Below are positions 33,445 through 42,274 of a stretch of DNA of 64,000 nt, piece after piece. The DNA comes from CBDFKV01 sp965249035 (lineage in GTDB: Bacteria > Pseudomonadota > Gammaproteobacteria > Arenicellales > Poriferihabitantaceae): positions 62,001 to 126,000 of the forward strand of contig CBDFKV010000005.1 in NCBI GenBank assembly GCA_965249035.1, given 5' to 3'. The notes under the pieces are model-generated. The model had not been told where the DNA came from and did no database searches. It worked only from the letters and a program-made list of their open reading frames with translations. A program made the translations under genes and the position numbers. The stretch's first letter is position 1, and the number at the start of each line of letters is the position of its first letter.

Positions 33445-35427
33445 ATGCAATGTCCATTTGTGCTGGATTGGAATGTGTTAAACCACTTAGGAGTGGGACT
33501 GTATACCAGTACCCCAGCGGTGTTGACTGAGCTAATTGCAAATGCCTACGATGCGGACGCACCAGAAGTAAAAATTGATTTTGATATTGAGGGAGGAGAA
33601 ATACGAATACTGGATAACGGTCATGGAATGGATGTTAATGCCCTAAAAGATCAATTCTTCACTGTCGGTTACCAGCGTCGACTACATTCTGAGCTTGAGA
33701 CAACACCAGGTGGACGCTATCCAATGGGGCGAAAGGGGCTAGGAAAACTGGCGATCTTTTCTCTAGCTAGTGAGTTCGCCATTTATTCCAAAATGGACGG
33801 AGGTGAGGAGGAAGCTACCAGGGTTGTGCGGGAAGATCTTGAAGAAAAAATCAGAATAAATGAACCATACGAGACTGAGGATTTAGGGGCAACTAACGAA
33901 TTGGGAGAGCAGGAAAAAGGAACGCTATTGGTTCTAACCCAGCTCACAAACAGCATTACAGAAGCAACCTTAAGACACCTACGAGGTAGGATTGTAAGAC
34001 GGTTTACAGTTTTGTCGGACAAGTTCCAAGTAATAATTGATGGTACTGCCTTGGATCGAAGCGACAAGGAATTTGAAAAAGACATTCAATGTTTGTGGTA
34101 TTTGGATGATACAGCTCAACAACATTTTCTTGATCTAGGGACTGTAGGTAAATATGGCCCGGATGAAAAAAACTGTATGGAAGAAATACCTAACGAAATT
34201 CCGTGTGGTGACTCTCCTCTTCGGATTAATGGGTACATAGGTACTGTTAAGGAACCGAAGCAATTGAAGCGATACCAAGAAAATATAAACCAAGTTTCCA
34301 TTTTTGCTAATGGCCGGGTTTTCGAAGAAAATGTGCTCTCACGAATTGGTGGAAGTAAACACGTGTATCAATATATTTATGGGGAGATTGAGGCCGATTT
34401 TCTTGATAGAGATAATACTGATCGAGCGGTTACTAACAGAGAAGGAATTAAGAAGGAAGACCAAATTGTCAGCCTCCTAGTAGGCTATATCAAGGAAAAG
34501 ATACTCCCGAAAATAGATGTGCAGTGGGACGATTGGCGAGCTAAGCTGGGATATGGCGAGAGCGCTGAGGAGATCAATCCCACCATTGCAAGTTGGATAG
34601 ATACTCTGGAAGATGCTAGGGATAAAGAATTAGCAGATACCTTGATGTCGAAAATTTCTTCAGCTCGTTTTTCCGCAGATGAGCAAGAAAATTTAAGTCA
34701 ACAAAAACACCTGTATAAATCCGCCGTGCTTGGCTTTGAAAGACTACGCAACAGGAATCAACTGTCAAGATTGGACCAAATCCCAGATGTGGTCAGCCCG
34801 GAATTCCAATCTATTTTTCGACTTCACAATGATTTAGAAGAATCGTTTTATTACGATATCACTACTGGCCGACTAAGAATTATCGAAAGACTTAAAGAAA
34901 TACATAAAACAGAGCAATTAGAAAAAATAGCTGAAATTCATCTTTTTGATAATCTTTGGTTGTTAGACCCTACCTGGGGGAGAATAACTGGTAGTGAACA
35001 AATGGAACAAACATTATCTGATGTGGTTCGTAATGTAGAGCCAGACGATGACAAATCTGCTCGGTTGGATATTGCTTACAGAACAAGTTCGGGCCGCCAT
35101 ATTATAGTCGAACTAAAGCGCCCTGGTCTTCCTTATAATCCCGCTGATTTAATAGACCAAGGGGGAAGATATAAAGAGGCTGTAAAAGAATGGTACAAGC
35201 AACATCCCGATGCGTATGACAGAACACCCCCACCTATAGATGTATATTTCCTAGTAGAAAAAGATTTGTTTACAAACGAAACTCAGCAGCAATTACTTGA
35301 TGTATTGGGATATGTTCTAACCTATGCCGGGCTAATTGAAAATGCGTTTAAAGCGTACGGCGAATACCTCAGTTCTGCAACTAGCTTGGGCAGAATTAAT
35401 ACAATTATTGATGAGATAGGTGATTGA
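33445..35427 (+). CDS. HgiDII/BbrUII-like restriction protein: GHKL ATPase plus PD-(D/E)XK nuclease
   Basis: The 660-residue protein opens with a GHKL (Hsp90/MORC-like) ATP-binding domain: N-box TELIANAYDADA (about residues 28-39), G1 DNGHGMD (about 58-64) and G2 GRKGLGKLAIF (about 95-105). Near the C-terminus is a nuclease signature: D542 in ARLDIAYR and E556-x-K558 in IVELKRPG. This domain pair defines the HgiDII/BbrUII type II restriction group. The gene converges with a C5-cytosine methyltransferase, with 3' ends overlapping by 23 bases, as expected for a restriction-modification pair. HgiDII itself recognises GTCGAC; the target of this protein is not known. No signal or membrane segment is present. 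Confidence 0.82.
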   Translation: MQCPFVLDWNVLNHLGVGLYTSTPAVLTELIANAYDADAPEVKIDFDIEGGEIRILDNGHGMDVNALKDQFFTVGYQRRLHSELETTPGGRYPMGRKGLGKLAIFSLASEFAIYSKMDGGEEEATRVVREDLEEKIRINEPYETEDLGATNELGEQEKGTLLVLTQLTNSITEATLRHLRGRIVRRFTVLSDKFQVIIDGTALDRSDKEFEKDIQCLWYLDDTAQQHFLDLGTVGKYGPDEKNCMEEIPNEIPCGDSPLRINGYIGTVKEPKQLKRYQENINQVSIFANGRVFEENVLSRIGGSKHVYQYIYGEIEADFLDRDNTDRAVTNREGIKKEDQIVSLLVGYIKEKILPKIDVQWDDWRAKLGYGESAEEINPTIASWIDTLEDARDKELADTLMSKISSARFSADEQENLSQQKHLYKSAVLGFERLRNRNQLSRLDQIPDVVSPEFQSIFRLHNDLEESFYYDITTGRLRIIERLKEIHKTEQLEKIAEIHLFDNLWLLDPTWGRITGSEQMEQTLSDVVRNVEPDDDKSARLDIAYRTSSGRHIIVELKRPGLPYNPADLIDQGGRYKEAVKEWYKQHPDAYDRTPPPIDVYFLVEKDLFTNETQQQLLDVLGYVLTYAGLIENAFKAYGEYLSSATSLGRINTIIDEIGD

Positions 35428-36451
35428 TAATACTTTGCCCTATGACTTCCCCGAGTCTAACAGGAACCGCATTTCCAATTAGTCGGCCCAAGACTGTTTT
35501 CTTAGGCTCCTGATTTTCTGGCAAAAACTCGTAGTTTTCTGGAAAAGTTTGCAGGAGGGCTCCCTCCCTTAAACTCAGCCCTCTATCTTGTACTGGGTGC
35601 CCAAATCGCCCGTTTCCATAACCATAAAATTGAGTGGTTATGGTTGGAGATGGTTTATCCCAAGACATACGACCATAAACGCTTCCGTATCGCTCACCAC
35701 TGTTTCGCTTATGACACTCTGCAACCAAATCACTCTCCCAATCTCTCCAAGTCCCTGCAGGTTTTGATTGTTTAATACGGGCTTGATTAATAGGTGACAA
35801 TTTGGAGGACATGTGTAATCTGTCGTCCGAGTGTGTTTCCCCGGCCTTGATTTCTGGTAGGTGCCCGATTGCCTCACGAACAGTCTTTGAAGCGCTATTG
35901 CCTATTGCTGGAAGCAGCTTAATGGCTCCCAGCCTAGAAGCAAGTAATACTAAGCGAATGCGTTTCTGTGGTATGCCATACTGAGAGCAATCTACTAGAG
36001 AGAAAGAAGTGTAATACCCTAGAGCATTGAGAGAATCGAGAAATCGATGGAATATTGTTTGCTTAGAAAGCTGAGGTACATTTTCCATCGTGACAACGTC
36101 TGGCAATTGCTCGTCTACAATCTCACTGAATTTGTCTAATAGATACCACTTCTCGTTTTTCAGCTTTTGATTATTTTTACCCTTGCCAAGCATATAGGTA
36201 GAAAATGGTTGGCAAGGAGCGCAGCCAGCAAGGAGTCGTATTGAGTCTTTGCTCCAATACTTGGTGAAAGTAGCAGCTCTAACCTGCGCTATATCTGTAT
36301 GAACGAATGAAGCTCCTACATTTTTCTTGAATGGATATCCGCATTCATCATCAATATCTAGCCCAGCAGAAATAGTGATACCAGCCTGTTTGAGGCCAAA
36401 ACTGAGACCGCCAATTCCACAGAATAAATCAATACATTCGACATGTTTCAC
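35405..36451 (-). CDS. C5-cytosine DNA methyltransferase, partner of the HgiDII-like nuclease
   Basis: At 348 residues, it shows the ordered C5-MTase motifs: I (DLFCGIGGLSFGL, residues about 8-20), IV with the catalytic cysteine (CAPCQPFSTY, about 77-86), VI (MENVP, near 120), VIII (QKRIRLVLLA) and IX/X (GNAVPVRLGEVIGQSI at the end). The target-recognition region lies between about 175 and 300. It methylates cytosine in the same site that the convergent restriction protein would cut. Reading opposite to the nuclease allows separate control of both genes. The start ATG 36451 has a weak ribosome site. Confidence 0.9.
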   Translation of the reverse strand: MKHVECIDLFCGIGGLSFGLKQAGITISAGLDIDDECGYPFKKNVGASFVHTDIAQVRAATFTKYWSKDSIRLLAGCAPCQPFSTYMLGKGKNNQKLKNEKWYLLDKFSEIVDEQLPDVVTMENVPQLSKQTIFHRFLDSLNALGYYTSFSLVDCSQYGIPQKRIRLVLLASRLGAIKLLPAIGNSASKTVREAIGHLPEIKAGETHSDDRLHMSSKLSPINQARIKQSKPAGTWRDWESDLVAECHKRNSGERYGSVYGRMSWDKPSPTITTQFYGYGNGRFGHPVQDRGLSLREGALLQTFPENYEFLPENQEPKKTVLGRLIGNAVPVRLGEVIGQSIINHLSHQ

Positions 36452-36489
36452 AAAAAGCCGCTATCCTCTAAAGAACCCGAATTTTATAC

Positions 36490-36557
36490 CAAATAACGAA
36501 AGGCCGCATACAGCAATAGGTGGCATACCACCAAGACATTTGCTGAAAGCTGCCTAG
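36490..36557 (+). pseudogene. IS3-family transposase C-terminal fragment
   Basis: The last codons of an open frame read NERPHTAIGGIPPRHLLKAA and stop at 36557. This matches the conserved end of IS3/IS150-type transposases (N-x-R-P-H-x-A-L-G-G). The rest of the gene is missing; the fragment abuts the 5' side of the methyltransferase, so the restriction module probably landed in or beside an old IS3 copy. Confidence 0.75.
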
Positions 36558-36929
36558 ACCCAGATCAGCTCCGGTGAGGGAAGTAATGCCGGATCAATTA
36601 CTCATCTGCCTATGGAAGCTTCAACAGGTTTTTGGGTCTATCGGCACAAAGGTACCAAACGCACCACAGGATTTCGTCTTAAGCCCCGTACTTATTGGGC
36701 TGAGATCGTTTTCGGTACTCCTAAAATCAAGCAATCTGAGAACTTCTTTTTTAGGAGAAGAATTTAGCTCTAAAACTGACAGCCATGTTACTGTCATTAG
36801 TTATCGTAAAAACGAGCGTTTAAAGTGTTGAGTATGTTCTATGAAAAGCAACTTATAAACAATATCTATAACTATAGTATTATTGATATAATTGAGTTAT
36901 CTTCTAATTCATTTGAAACAACCGACTTC
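36558..36929. promoter_or_regulatory. AT-rich leader of the resolvase gene, possible res region
   Basis: The 372 bases before the resolvase hold the left inverted repeat (36633-36668) and, from about 36830, very AT-rich DNA with several TATAAT-like hexamers (36880-36895). Resolvases usually bind their own upstream res sites, so the promoter and recombination site are likely here. An 85-codon open frame (36574-36831) covers the repeat but has no protein-like features. Confidence 0.4.
36633..36668 (+). repeat. Left terminal inverted repeat of resolvase element
   Basis: TGGGTCTATCGGCACAAAGG followed by TACCAAACGCACCA is repeated in reverse complement at 37627-37662, a 34-base perfect match with partial identity for several more bases inward. 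The pair flanks a serine recombinase gene. I could not find a direct target duplication beside the repeats. Confidence 0.85.
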
Positions 36930-37565
36930 ATGCCGACAATTCTCCCTAAAACCATTGGCTATCTACGTGTATCGACTGCTGACCAGGACGTTCAGAAAAA
37001 TAAGGCAGATATCCTGTCTCTGGCGAACCAGAAGAATCTAGGCCAGGTGCAGTTTGTTGAAGAAACGGCTTCAGGTAGAATTTCCTGGAAGAAACGAAAA
37101 ATTGCTGATGTGATGGAAGCGGTGAATACCGGAGATAACATCATAGTAAGCGAGTTATCGCGCTTGGGACGATCCATGCTCGAGTGTATGGAAATACTTT
37201 CAATCGCTCTCGAGCGAAAGATAAACATCTATGCAATAAAAGGTAACTGGCAACTCGATCAAAGCATCCAGAGCAAAATCGTGGCCATGGCTTTTTCGAT
37301 GGCTGCTGAGATTGAACGAGACTTGATCTCTCAGCGCACTAAAGAAGCCTTACGCGCCAGAAAAGCATCAGGCCTACCGCTTGGTAGGCCAAAAGGCCCA
37401 GGGAAAAGTAAGCTTGATCCATTCCGTGTTGAGATTGAGGCTTTGCTCGCAAATGGCTCAACCCAGAAATTTATTGCTGCTCGCTATAAGACAACCGAGG
37501 CTAATTTGCATAATTGGATGAAGAAACGGGACATAATGAATGCAAAAAACCAGGCTCTCACGTGA
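36930..37565 (+). CDS. Serine recombinase (resolvase/invertase)
   Basis: The 211-residue protein carries the N-terminal catalytic block IGYLRVSTADQDVQ, where the serine of RVST is the nucleophile, then EELSRLGRS-like SELSRLGRSMLE (about 70-81) and AEIERDLISQRT (about 125-136), all conserved in resolvase/invertase enzymes. The C-terminus has GRPKGPGKSKLDP followed by a helix-turn-helix that would bind DNA. I chose ATG 36930, which begins just before the catalytic domain; the frame is open 35 codons further upstream without protein-like content. Inverted repeats flank it, suggesting a small mobile element with only a resolvase gene. Confidence 0.9.
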   Translation: MPTILPKTIGYLRVSTADQDVQKNKADILSLANQKNLGQVQFVEETASGRISWKKRKIADVMEAVNTGDNIIVSELSRLGRSMLECMEILSIALERKINIYAIKGNWQLDQSIQSKIVAMAFSMAAEIERDLISQRTKEALRARKASGLPLGRPKGPGKSKLDPFRVEIEALLANGSTQKFIAARYKTTEANLHNWMKKRDIMNAKNQALT

Positions 37566-37626
37566 ATATTGTGTGTCTCAGCTCACATACCAGCCTAAAT
37601 ATGAGCGTGAGAAACCATCAAATTCC

Positions 37627-37662
37627 TATGGTGCGTTTGGTACCTTTGTGCCGATAGACCCA
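37627..37662 (-). repeat. Right terminal inverted repeat of resolvase element
   Basis: Reverse complement of the left repeat at 36633-36668, 34 bases perfect (ends GATAGACCCA). The enclosed element would be about 1.03 kb. No transposase lies between the repeats, so the element would need one supplied from elsewhere, such as a Tn3-family enzyme. Confidence 0.85.
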
Positions 37663-37856
37663 TAATTTCTCGATGAGCACGGGGATTGCCCTATTGGTGC
37701 GTCTGAGGGATCACTAATTTTGGTGAATCTGCCCACTACAGCCAAATACAACTATGTGGGATCGCCTGCAGCATAGATAGTTCTATCTATGTCAGTTCAA
37801 GTTTGTCGGGTGGCTTTCTTTATGCAGAATAGTTAAGTAGTGCTATAGTTGAAAGT

Positions 37857-40424
37857 ATGGCGCTATCAAATAAAAAATGCCCAAAAGAATCCCTCGGTAC
37901 ATTAGAGGGCTCTCTTCAAGCCCCTAACAAGTTTGATTACTTAGGCATGTCAGCACTTGGCCAAGCAGAGCTTTTAAGAATTAGAGCAAATAGTGGGCTT
38001 GATAAAAAAAGGAAAGCCGCACTAGGACAGTTTTTTACTCCCGGCGCGACCAGCTTATTTATGGCCTCCTTGTTCAAGAGGATCAACGGCAAGGTGACAT
38101 TGTTAGACCCTGGATGTGGCCCCTGCACGTTGACCGCTGCTTTTGTTGATGAGGCCGTGAAGAGACAATCTTGTAGTTCGATTATGGTAACTGCATACGA
38201 TGTTGAAAGGCAGTTTGCCCCCGATGTTAAAGAAGCTCTTAGAGTTTGTAAAAAAGCAGCTCACTCCGCAAATATTAAATTCGATGCAAATGTTTATCTT
38301 AAAGATTTCATCCTAGAGTATGTAGAGGTGTCGGGCTCTCAGAGTGGGTACTCTCATGTAATTATGAACCCACCATATAAGAAAATTAACGGCACAAGTA
38401 ATCATCGGAAAGCCTTACGAGATGTTGGGATTGAGGCGGTCAATCTGTACTCGGGGTTTGTGGCGCTGGCAATTCAAAAATTAGCTCCACAGGGTGAGCT
38501 TGTGGCCATAATCCCACGTTCGTTTTGTAATGGCCCATATTATCAGTCTTTTCGACAACTCCTTTTTGCTGAAACGGCCATTCGTCAAATCCATATTTTC
38601 GATGCCCGAAACCAAGCTTTTTCTGAAGATAAAGTATTACAAGAAAATATTATCCTTCATCTAGTGAAGGGCGATATACAAAAGGACATCACCATTACAT
38701 CAAGCCCGGCTGCAGATTTCCATGTCGATGAGGAAACCGGAACGGTTACTGCTAGTGCACTGACCACGCGCACAGTTCCATTTAGCTCTGTGGTCTACCC
38801 AAACGATACGGAACAGTTTATCCATATAGTCGCGAACAACCGAGACCAAGTTGTTGTCAATCAGATGGGGTCTTTTACTAACAGCTTAGATGACCTGGGC
38901 ATATCGGTATCTACTGGCCCAGTAGTAGATTTTCGGATGAGGGAAGATTTGCGACAAGACATCGAGGCACATGCGGTTCCGTTGCTTTACCCCGTCCATC
39001 TGAACAGAAAAGTATCTTGGCCGAAGCAGTCCAACAAACCAAACGCCATCATGGTTTCTGAACGAACTAAGCCGTGGCTTTGGAGGAACGATGGATATTT
39101 TGTGGTGGTTCGTCGGTTTAGCTCAAAGGAAGAAAAACGTCGAATCGTCGCTACCCTGTACGACAGCAAATTACCAGGGGAGCTCATTGGTTTTGAGAAC
39201 AAGCTCAATGTCTTTCATCAAAACAAAAAAGGCATGGATCGAAAACTAGCAGTAGGGCTATACATATATCTAAATTCTACATTGCTCGACAAATATTACC
39301 GCCTCTTTGGTGGGCACACGCAAGTCAATGTCACGGATTTAAAAAATGTTCGTTTTCCAAGCGCTGCCTCTTTGAGGAAAATTGGCGCTCGAGGCAACTA
39401 CGAAGACTTAACTCAGGAACAAATTGATAATTTAATAAAAAAGGAAACCATCACTATGACAGGAAAAAATTTTAGCGACCCTATTAGTGCTCAAAAAATA
39501 TTGGACCAGGCTCTTCAATTACTGAGGGCCCTAGGGTTACCTCGTGCCCAACAAAATGAGCGGTCCGCACTAACATTATTGGCACTATTAAATCTTTCTC
39601 CTAAAGGAACTTGGCAGGAGATCGAAAGGCCTATGATTGGCGTTACGCCAATAATGAATTGGTGTCGAGATAACTATGGAAAAAACTATGCCCCCAATAC
39701 CCGCGAGACGTTTCGCCGGCAGACACTGCATCAATTTGTTGATGGGGGCCTTTGTTTATATAACCCAGACTTACCCAGCCGACCTGTAAATAGTCCTAAA
39801 GCGTGTTATCAATTAGCTCCTGAGTTATTTGATACGCTAAAAACGTATGAAACTTCCGCTTGGGAAAAAAGCTTAGCGGCATGGCTCAAAAACAGAAAAA
39901 CATTAGCTGCGCAGTACGCTAATGTGCGTAAAATGGAAATGATCCCATTGACCTTAGATGATGGCATAGAAATAAGCCTGAGCCCCGGCGCTCATAGCCA
40001 ACTTATCCACGATATTGTTACTGAATTTGGTCCTCGGTTTTCACCCGGATCTCAGGTTATTTACTTGGGCGATACTGAGGCCAAAGAAGGTTTCATTCGA
40101 AAGGACAGGCTCTCAGAATTTGGGGTTATTGTCGATCGAAAGGGTAAAATGCCTGATGTCGTTCTATATGATTCAAGTCGAGATTGGTTGCTGCTGATTG
40201 AATCAGTTACAAGTCATGGGCCGGTTGATGGGAAAAGGCATGGTGAATTGGCTACTCTTTTTCAGGGCGCTAAGCCTGGTTTAGTATATGTAACTGCTTT
40301 TCCGGACAAGAAAATAATGGGGGAATATTTGTCAGATATTTCTTGGGAAACGGAAGTTTGGGTGGCAGATGCCCCAACCCATTTGATCCATTTCAACGGA
40401 GATCGCTTTTTAGGCCCTCACTAA
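37857..40424 (+). CDS. Fused N6-adenine methyltransferase-BsuBI/PstI-type restriction endonuclease
   Basis: This 855-residue protein combines both activities. The N-terminal half is an Eco57I/TaqI-like adenine methyltransferase: AALGQFFTPGATS (about 56-68), SAM-binding motif I LDPGCGPCTL (about 83-92) and catalytic NPPY at 171-174. A target-recognition region runs to about 520. The C-terminal third (about 540-855) has the BsuBI/PstI endonuclease pattern: RETFRRQTLHQFVDGGL, then SEFGVIVDRKGKMPDVVLYD and WLLLIESVTSHGPVDGKRHGEL. In classical PstI and BsuBI systems the two activities are separate genes. The fusion would give a self-contained restriction-modification enzyme; target CTGCAG is possible by family but not shown. 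Confidence 0.82.
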   Translation: MALSNKKCPKESLGTLEGSLQAPNKFDYLGMSALGQAELLRIRANSGLDKKRKAALGQFFTPGATSLFMASLFKRINGKVTLLDPGCGPCTLTAAFVDEAVKRQSCSSIMVTAYDVERQFAPDVKEALRVCKKAAHSANIKFDANVYLKDFILEYVEVSGSQSGYSHVIMNPPYKKINGTSNHRKALRDVGIEAVNLYSGFVALAIQKLAPQGELVAIIPRSFCNGPYYQSFRQLLFAETAIRQIHIFDARNQAFSEDKVLQENIILHLVKGDIQKDITITSSPAADFHVDEETGTVTASALTTRTVPFSSVVYPNDTEQFIHIVANNRDQVVVNQMGSFTNSLDDLGISVSTGPVVDFRMREDLRQDIEAHAVPLLYPVHLNRKVSWPKQSNKPNAIMVSERTKPWLWRNDGYFVVVRRFSSKEEKRRIVATLYDSKLPGELIGFENKLNVFHQNKKGMDRKLAVGLYIYLNSTLLDKYYRLFGGHTQVNVTDLKNVRFPSAASLRKIGARGNYEDLTQEQIDNLIKKETITMTGKNFSDPISAQKILDQALQLLRALGLPRAQQNERSALTLLALLNLSPKGTWQEIERPMIGVTPIMNWCRDNYGKNYAPNTRETFRRQTLHQFVDGGLCLYNPDLPSRPVNSPKACYQLAPELFDTLKTYETSAWEKSLAAWLKNRKTLAAQYANVRKMEMIPLTLDDGIEISLSPGAHSQLIHDIVTEFGPRFSPGSQVIYLGDTEAKEGFIRKDRLSEFGVIVDRKGKMPDVVLYDSSRDWLLLIESVTSHGPVDGKRHGELATLFQGAKPGLVYVTAFPDKKIMGEYLSDISWETEVWVADAPTHLIHFNGDRFLGPH

Positions 40425-40637
40425 TGAGGGTTAAAATCTATCCGCCCTATACCGAAAACCTACGGAAATTACGATGAGAAGAAGAACCACCACGCAATTA
40501 TGAGTAATCGCCTCTTTTGGCTGCCGATCTCGGCAGATAGCTTCTATCCCCTGATGGAGTGCAATCAAGGTATAGTTAAAATGCTGGTACCAAAAGCGGA
40601 AAGTCTTCGCGCCTTAGCGGAGACTAAATAAATAGGT

Positions 40638-40736
40638 GTTCATTTAACGGTTCGATTTCCGGGCCAGTTTAGTCCAGTTTCTATGCGGGTTTACGAGGGC
40701 ATGATAAACTGTTCATTTAACGAACGTCTACTGAAC
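40638..40736. promoter_or_regulatory. Repeated sites before the second recombinase, candidate res region
   Basis: GTTCATTTAACG occurs at 40638 and again at 40711, each followed by further GTTC/GAAC half sites (TGAAC at 40732-40736). Direct and inverted half sites just upstream of a serine recombinase gene are typical of resolvase binding regions. The second site overlaps the longest reading of the gene, so the true start may be downstream. Confidence 0.45.
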
Positions 40737-41351
40737 GGTTTGAATACTCAAATTGAAACAATTGCGATTTATGCTCGCATATCAACTGGCAAGCAGGAAT
40801 CGCTCAACCAGCTGGATGAGCTGCGTAGCTTTGTTAATCGGCAAGGCTGGCAGATATTTGATGAGTACATCGATCAACAATCTGGTGGTACCTCAGATCG
40901 AGATGAATTCAAGCGGCTATTCGCTGATGCCCACAAACAGAAATTTGATCTGGTACTGTTTTGGGCGCTTGATCGGTTTAGCCGCGAAGGTGTGCTTGCC
41001 ACACTGAAGCACTTGGAGCTACTGAATGATTACAGTGTTGGCTATAAGTCATACACTGAGCAATATATCGACTCCATCGGTATATTCCGCGAAGCCATCA
41101 TTGCAATCCTAGCTGCACTAGCGAAGCAGGAACGTGTACGAATTTCTGAACGTACCATCGCGGGGCTGGTTCGTGCGAAAGCCCAGGGTAAACGTCTGGG
41201 AATGGCTCCGTTAGCTGATAGCAAGAAAGATGAAATACGACAATTAAGATTAGATAATATGAGTTATCGTCAGATAGCGAATGCAACTGGTGTCAGTGTT
41301 GGTAGTGTTTCCAACGTCCTAAACTCTCAAAAAACTAACAAGACAGTATGA
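40701..41351 (+). CDS. Serine recombinase (resolvase family), second copy type
   Basis: A 216-residue recombinase with catalytic block IAIYARISTGKQES (Ser in RIST), FWALDRFSREG (about residues 92-102) and ALAKQERVRISERT (about 140-153), then a helix-turn-helix end (MSYRQIANATGVSVGSVSNVLN). It differs clearly from the recombinase at 36930 and is from another subgroup. The start is unsure: ATG 40701, ATG 40683 and TTG 40740 are in frame and none has a good ribosome site. It probably belonged to a transposon now lost, or serves to resolve multimers. It follows the restriction fusion with a 276-base gap that has no other gene. Confidence 0.85.
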   Translation: MINCSFNERLLNGLNTQIETIAIYARISTGKQESLNQLDELRSFVNRQGWQIFDEYIDQQSGGTSDRDEFKRLFADAHKQKFDLVLFWALDRFSREGVLATLKHLELLNDYSVGYKSYTEQYIDSIGIFREAIIAILAALAKQERVRISERTIAGLVRAKAQGKRLGMAPLADSKKDEIRQLRLDNMSYRQIANATGVSVGSVSNVLNSQKTNKTV

Positions 41352-41512
41352 TTTTAGAACGTGTTTTGTTTATCACCTTATGAAAAAGTCAGCGGAAAGT
41401 GATTTGCATTGAAATAATTGACTGTCTCAGACATACTCTTTGCGGATATTCACGGGTTTGAGTGTAACAGAGGAGATAAATACATACATTTGATCTGGAC
41501 AGAATTAGGAAC

Positions 41513-41788
41513 ATGAAAAGTAAAAAAGGCAAACAAGGAAAAATTCATTCTGATGACTGGGAGCCACCCTGGATGAATCCGGCCAATGGTCGTAAGACCC
41601 CATACACAGAAGAAGAGTTAAAGAAATTTGCCCAAGGATTCATGGAAAATATGAGCGATACAGCAGCAGTGCAAAACTTGATCGAGAGGGAAGGAAAAGA
41701 AAGAGCAGAAGATATTATCAAAGCACGGTTGAAGAAAAGTGATATGAATAATCTAGAAAATATTGAAGTCAAGGGTTTCAGGCATTGA
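41513..41788 (+). CDS. Small basic hypothetical protein
   Basis: A 91-residue hydrophilic protein with TTAGGAAC upstream of ATG 41513. It opens with a lysine run (MKSKKGKQGKIHSDDWEPPW) and continues with PYTEEELKKFAQGFMENM and a charged helix. I do not recognise a family. It stands alone between intergenic stretches similar to those separating the cassettes further right, so it may be a single-gene cassette. Confidence 0.5.
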   Translation: MKSKKGKQGKIHSDDWEPPWMNPANGRKTPYTEEELKKFAQGFMENMSDTAAVQNLIEREGKERAEDIIKARLKKSDMNNLENIEVKGFRH

Positions 41789-41953
41789 TAAAGTTCCATT
41801 TTATCAAGTTGGTAAGATGAAAAACTGGCTAACGAACAACGAACAATTGACTACAGCAGACCTTGAATCATGAAATCAGTCCAGCTTGACCTCCACAATT
41901 AGGCAGCTCTATACTCGTTACGGTCATTGCAATTGAGGTTACATATCTGAAAA

Positions 41954-42244
41954 ATGCTAACGAAGAAGCAACAGGAACGATATGACTCATTCTATCAATC
42001 CACTCATGAAAATGAATTTTTAGATGGGAAAACAGAACTTCTAGTGGGATTGTCAGCGGCTATGGCCATGAATTGTTTACCCTGTACGAATTACTACCTG
42101 AAACAAGCCAAGTTGAAAGGGATATCTAAGGGTGAAATTTCAGAAGTTTTAGCTAAAGTCATGGCTGTTGCGGCAGGCCAAAAGCGCTTACAACTACAAG
42201 AAGTGATTAACGATCATGGAATAGACTTATCATCCTATGGTTAA
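41954..42244 (+). CDS. AhpD/carboxymuconolactone decarboxylase-like protein 1
   Basis: The 96-residue protein is one CMD/AhpD helical domain. The redox CxxC is present (MNCLPCTNYYLKQA, about residues 37-50), but the histidine that normally follows the second Cys in AhpD active sites is replaced here by tyrosine. Two related genes follow at once. CMD domains of this size usually work as oligomers in thiol peroxidase or decarboxylation chemistry. The ribosome site before ATG 41954 is weak. Confidence 0.8.
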   Translation: MLTKKQQERYDSFYQSTHENEFLDGKTELLVGLSAAMAMNCLPCTNYYLKQAKLKGISKGEISEVLAKVMAVAAGQKRLQLQEVINDHGIDLSSYG

Positions 42245-42274
42245 TTTCAGTGCATGTATGGTAGATAGAATTTA

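Noticed and set aside
36574..36831. 85-codon open frame before the resolvase
   Set aside because: It runs through the left inverted repeat and AT-rich leader and looks like chance reading of non-coding DNA.
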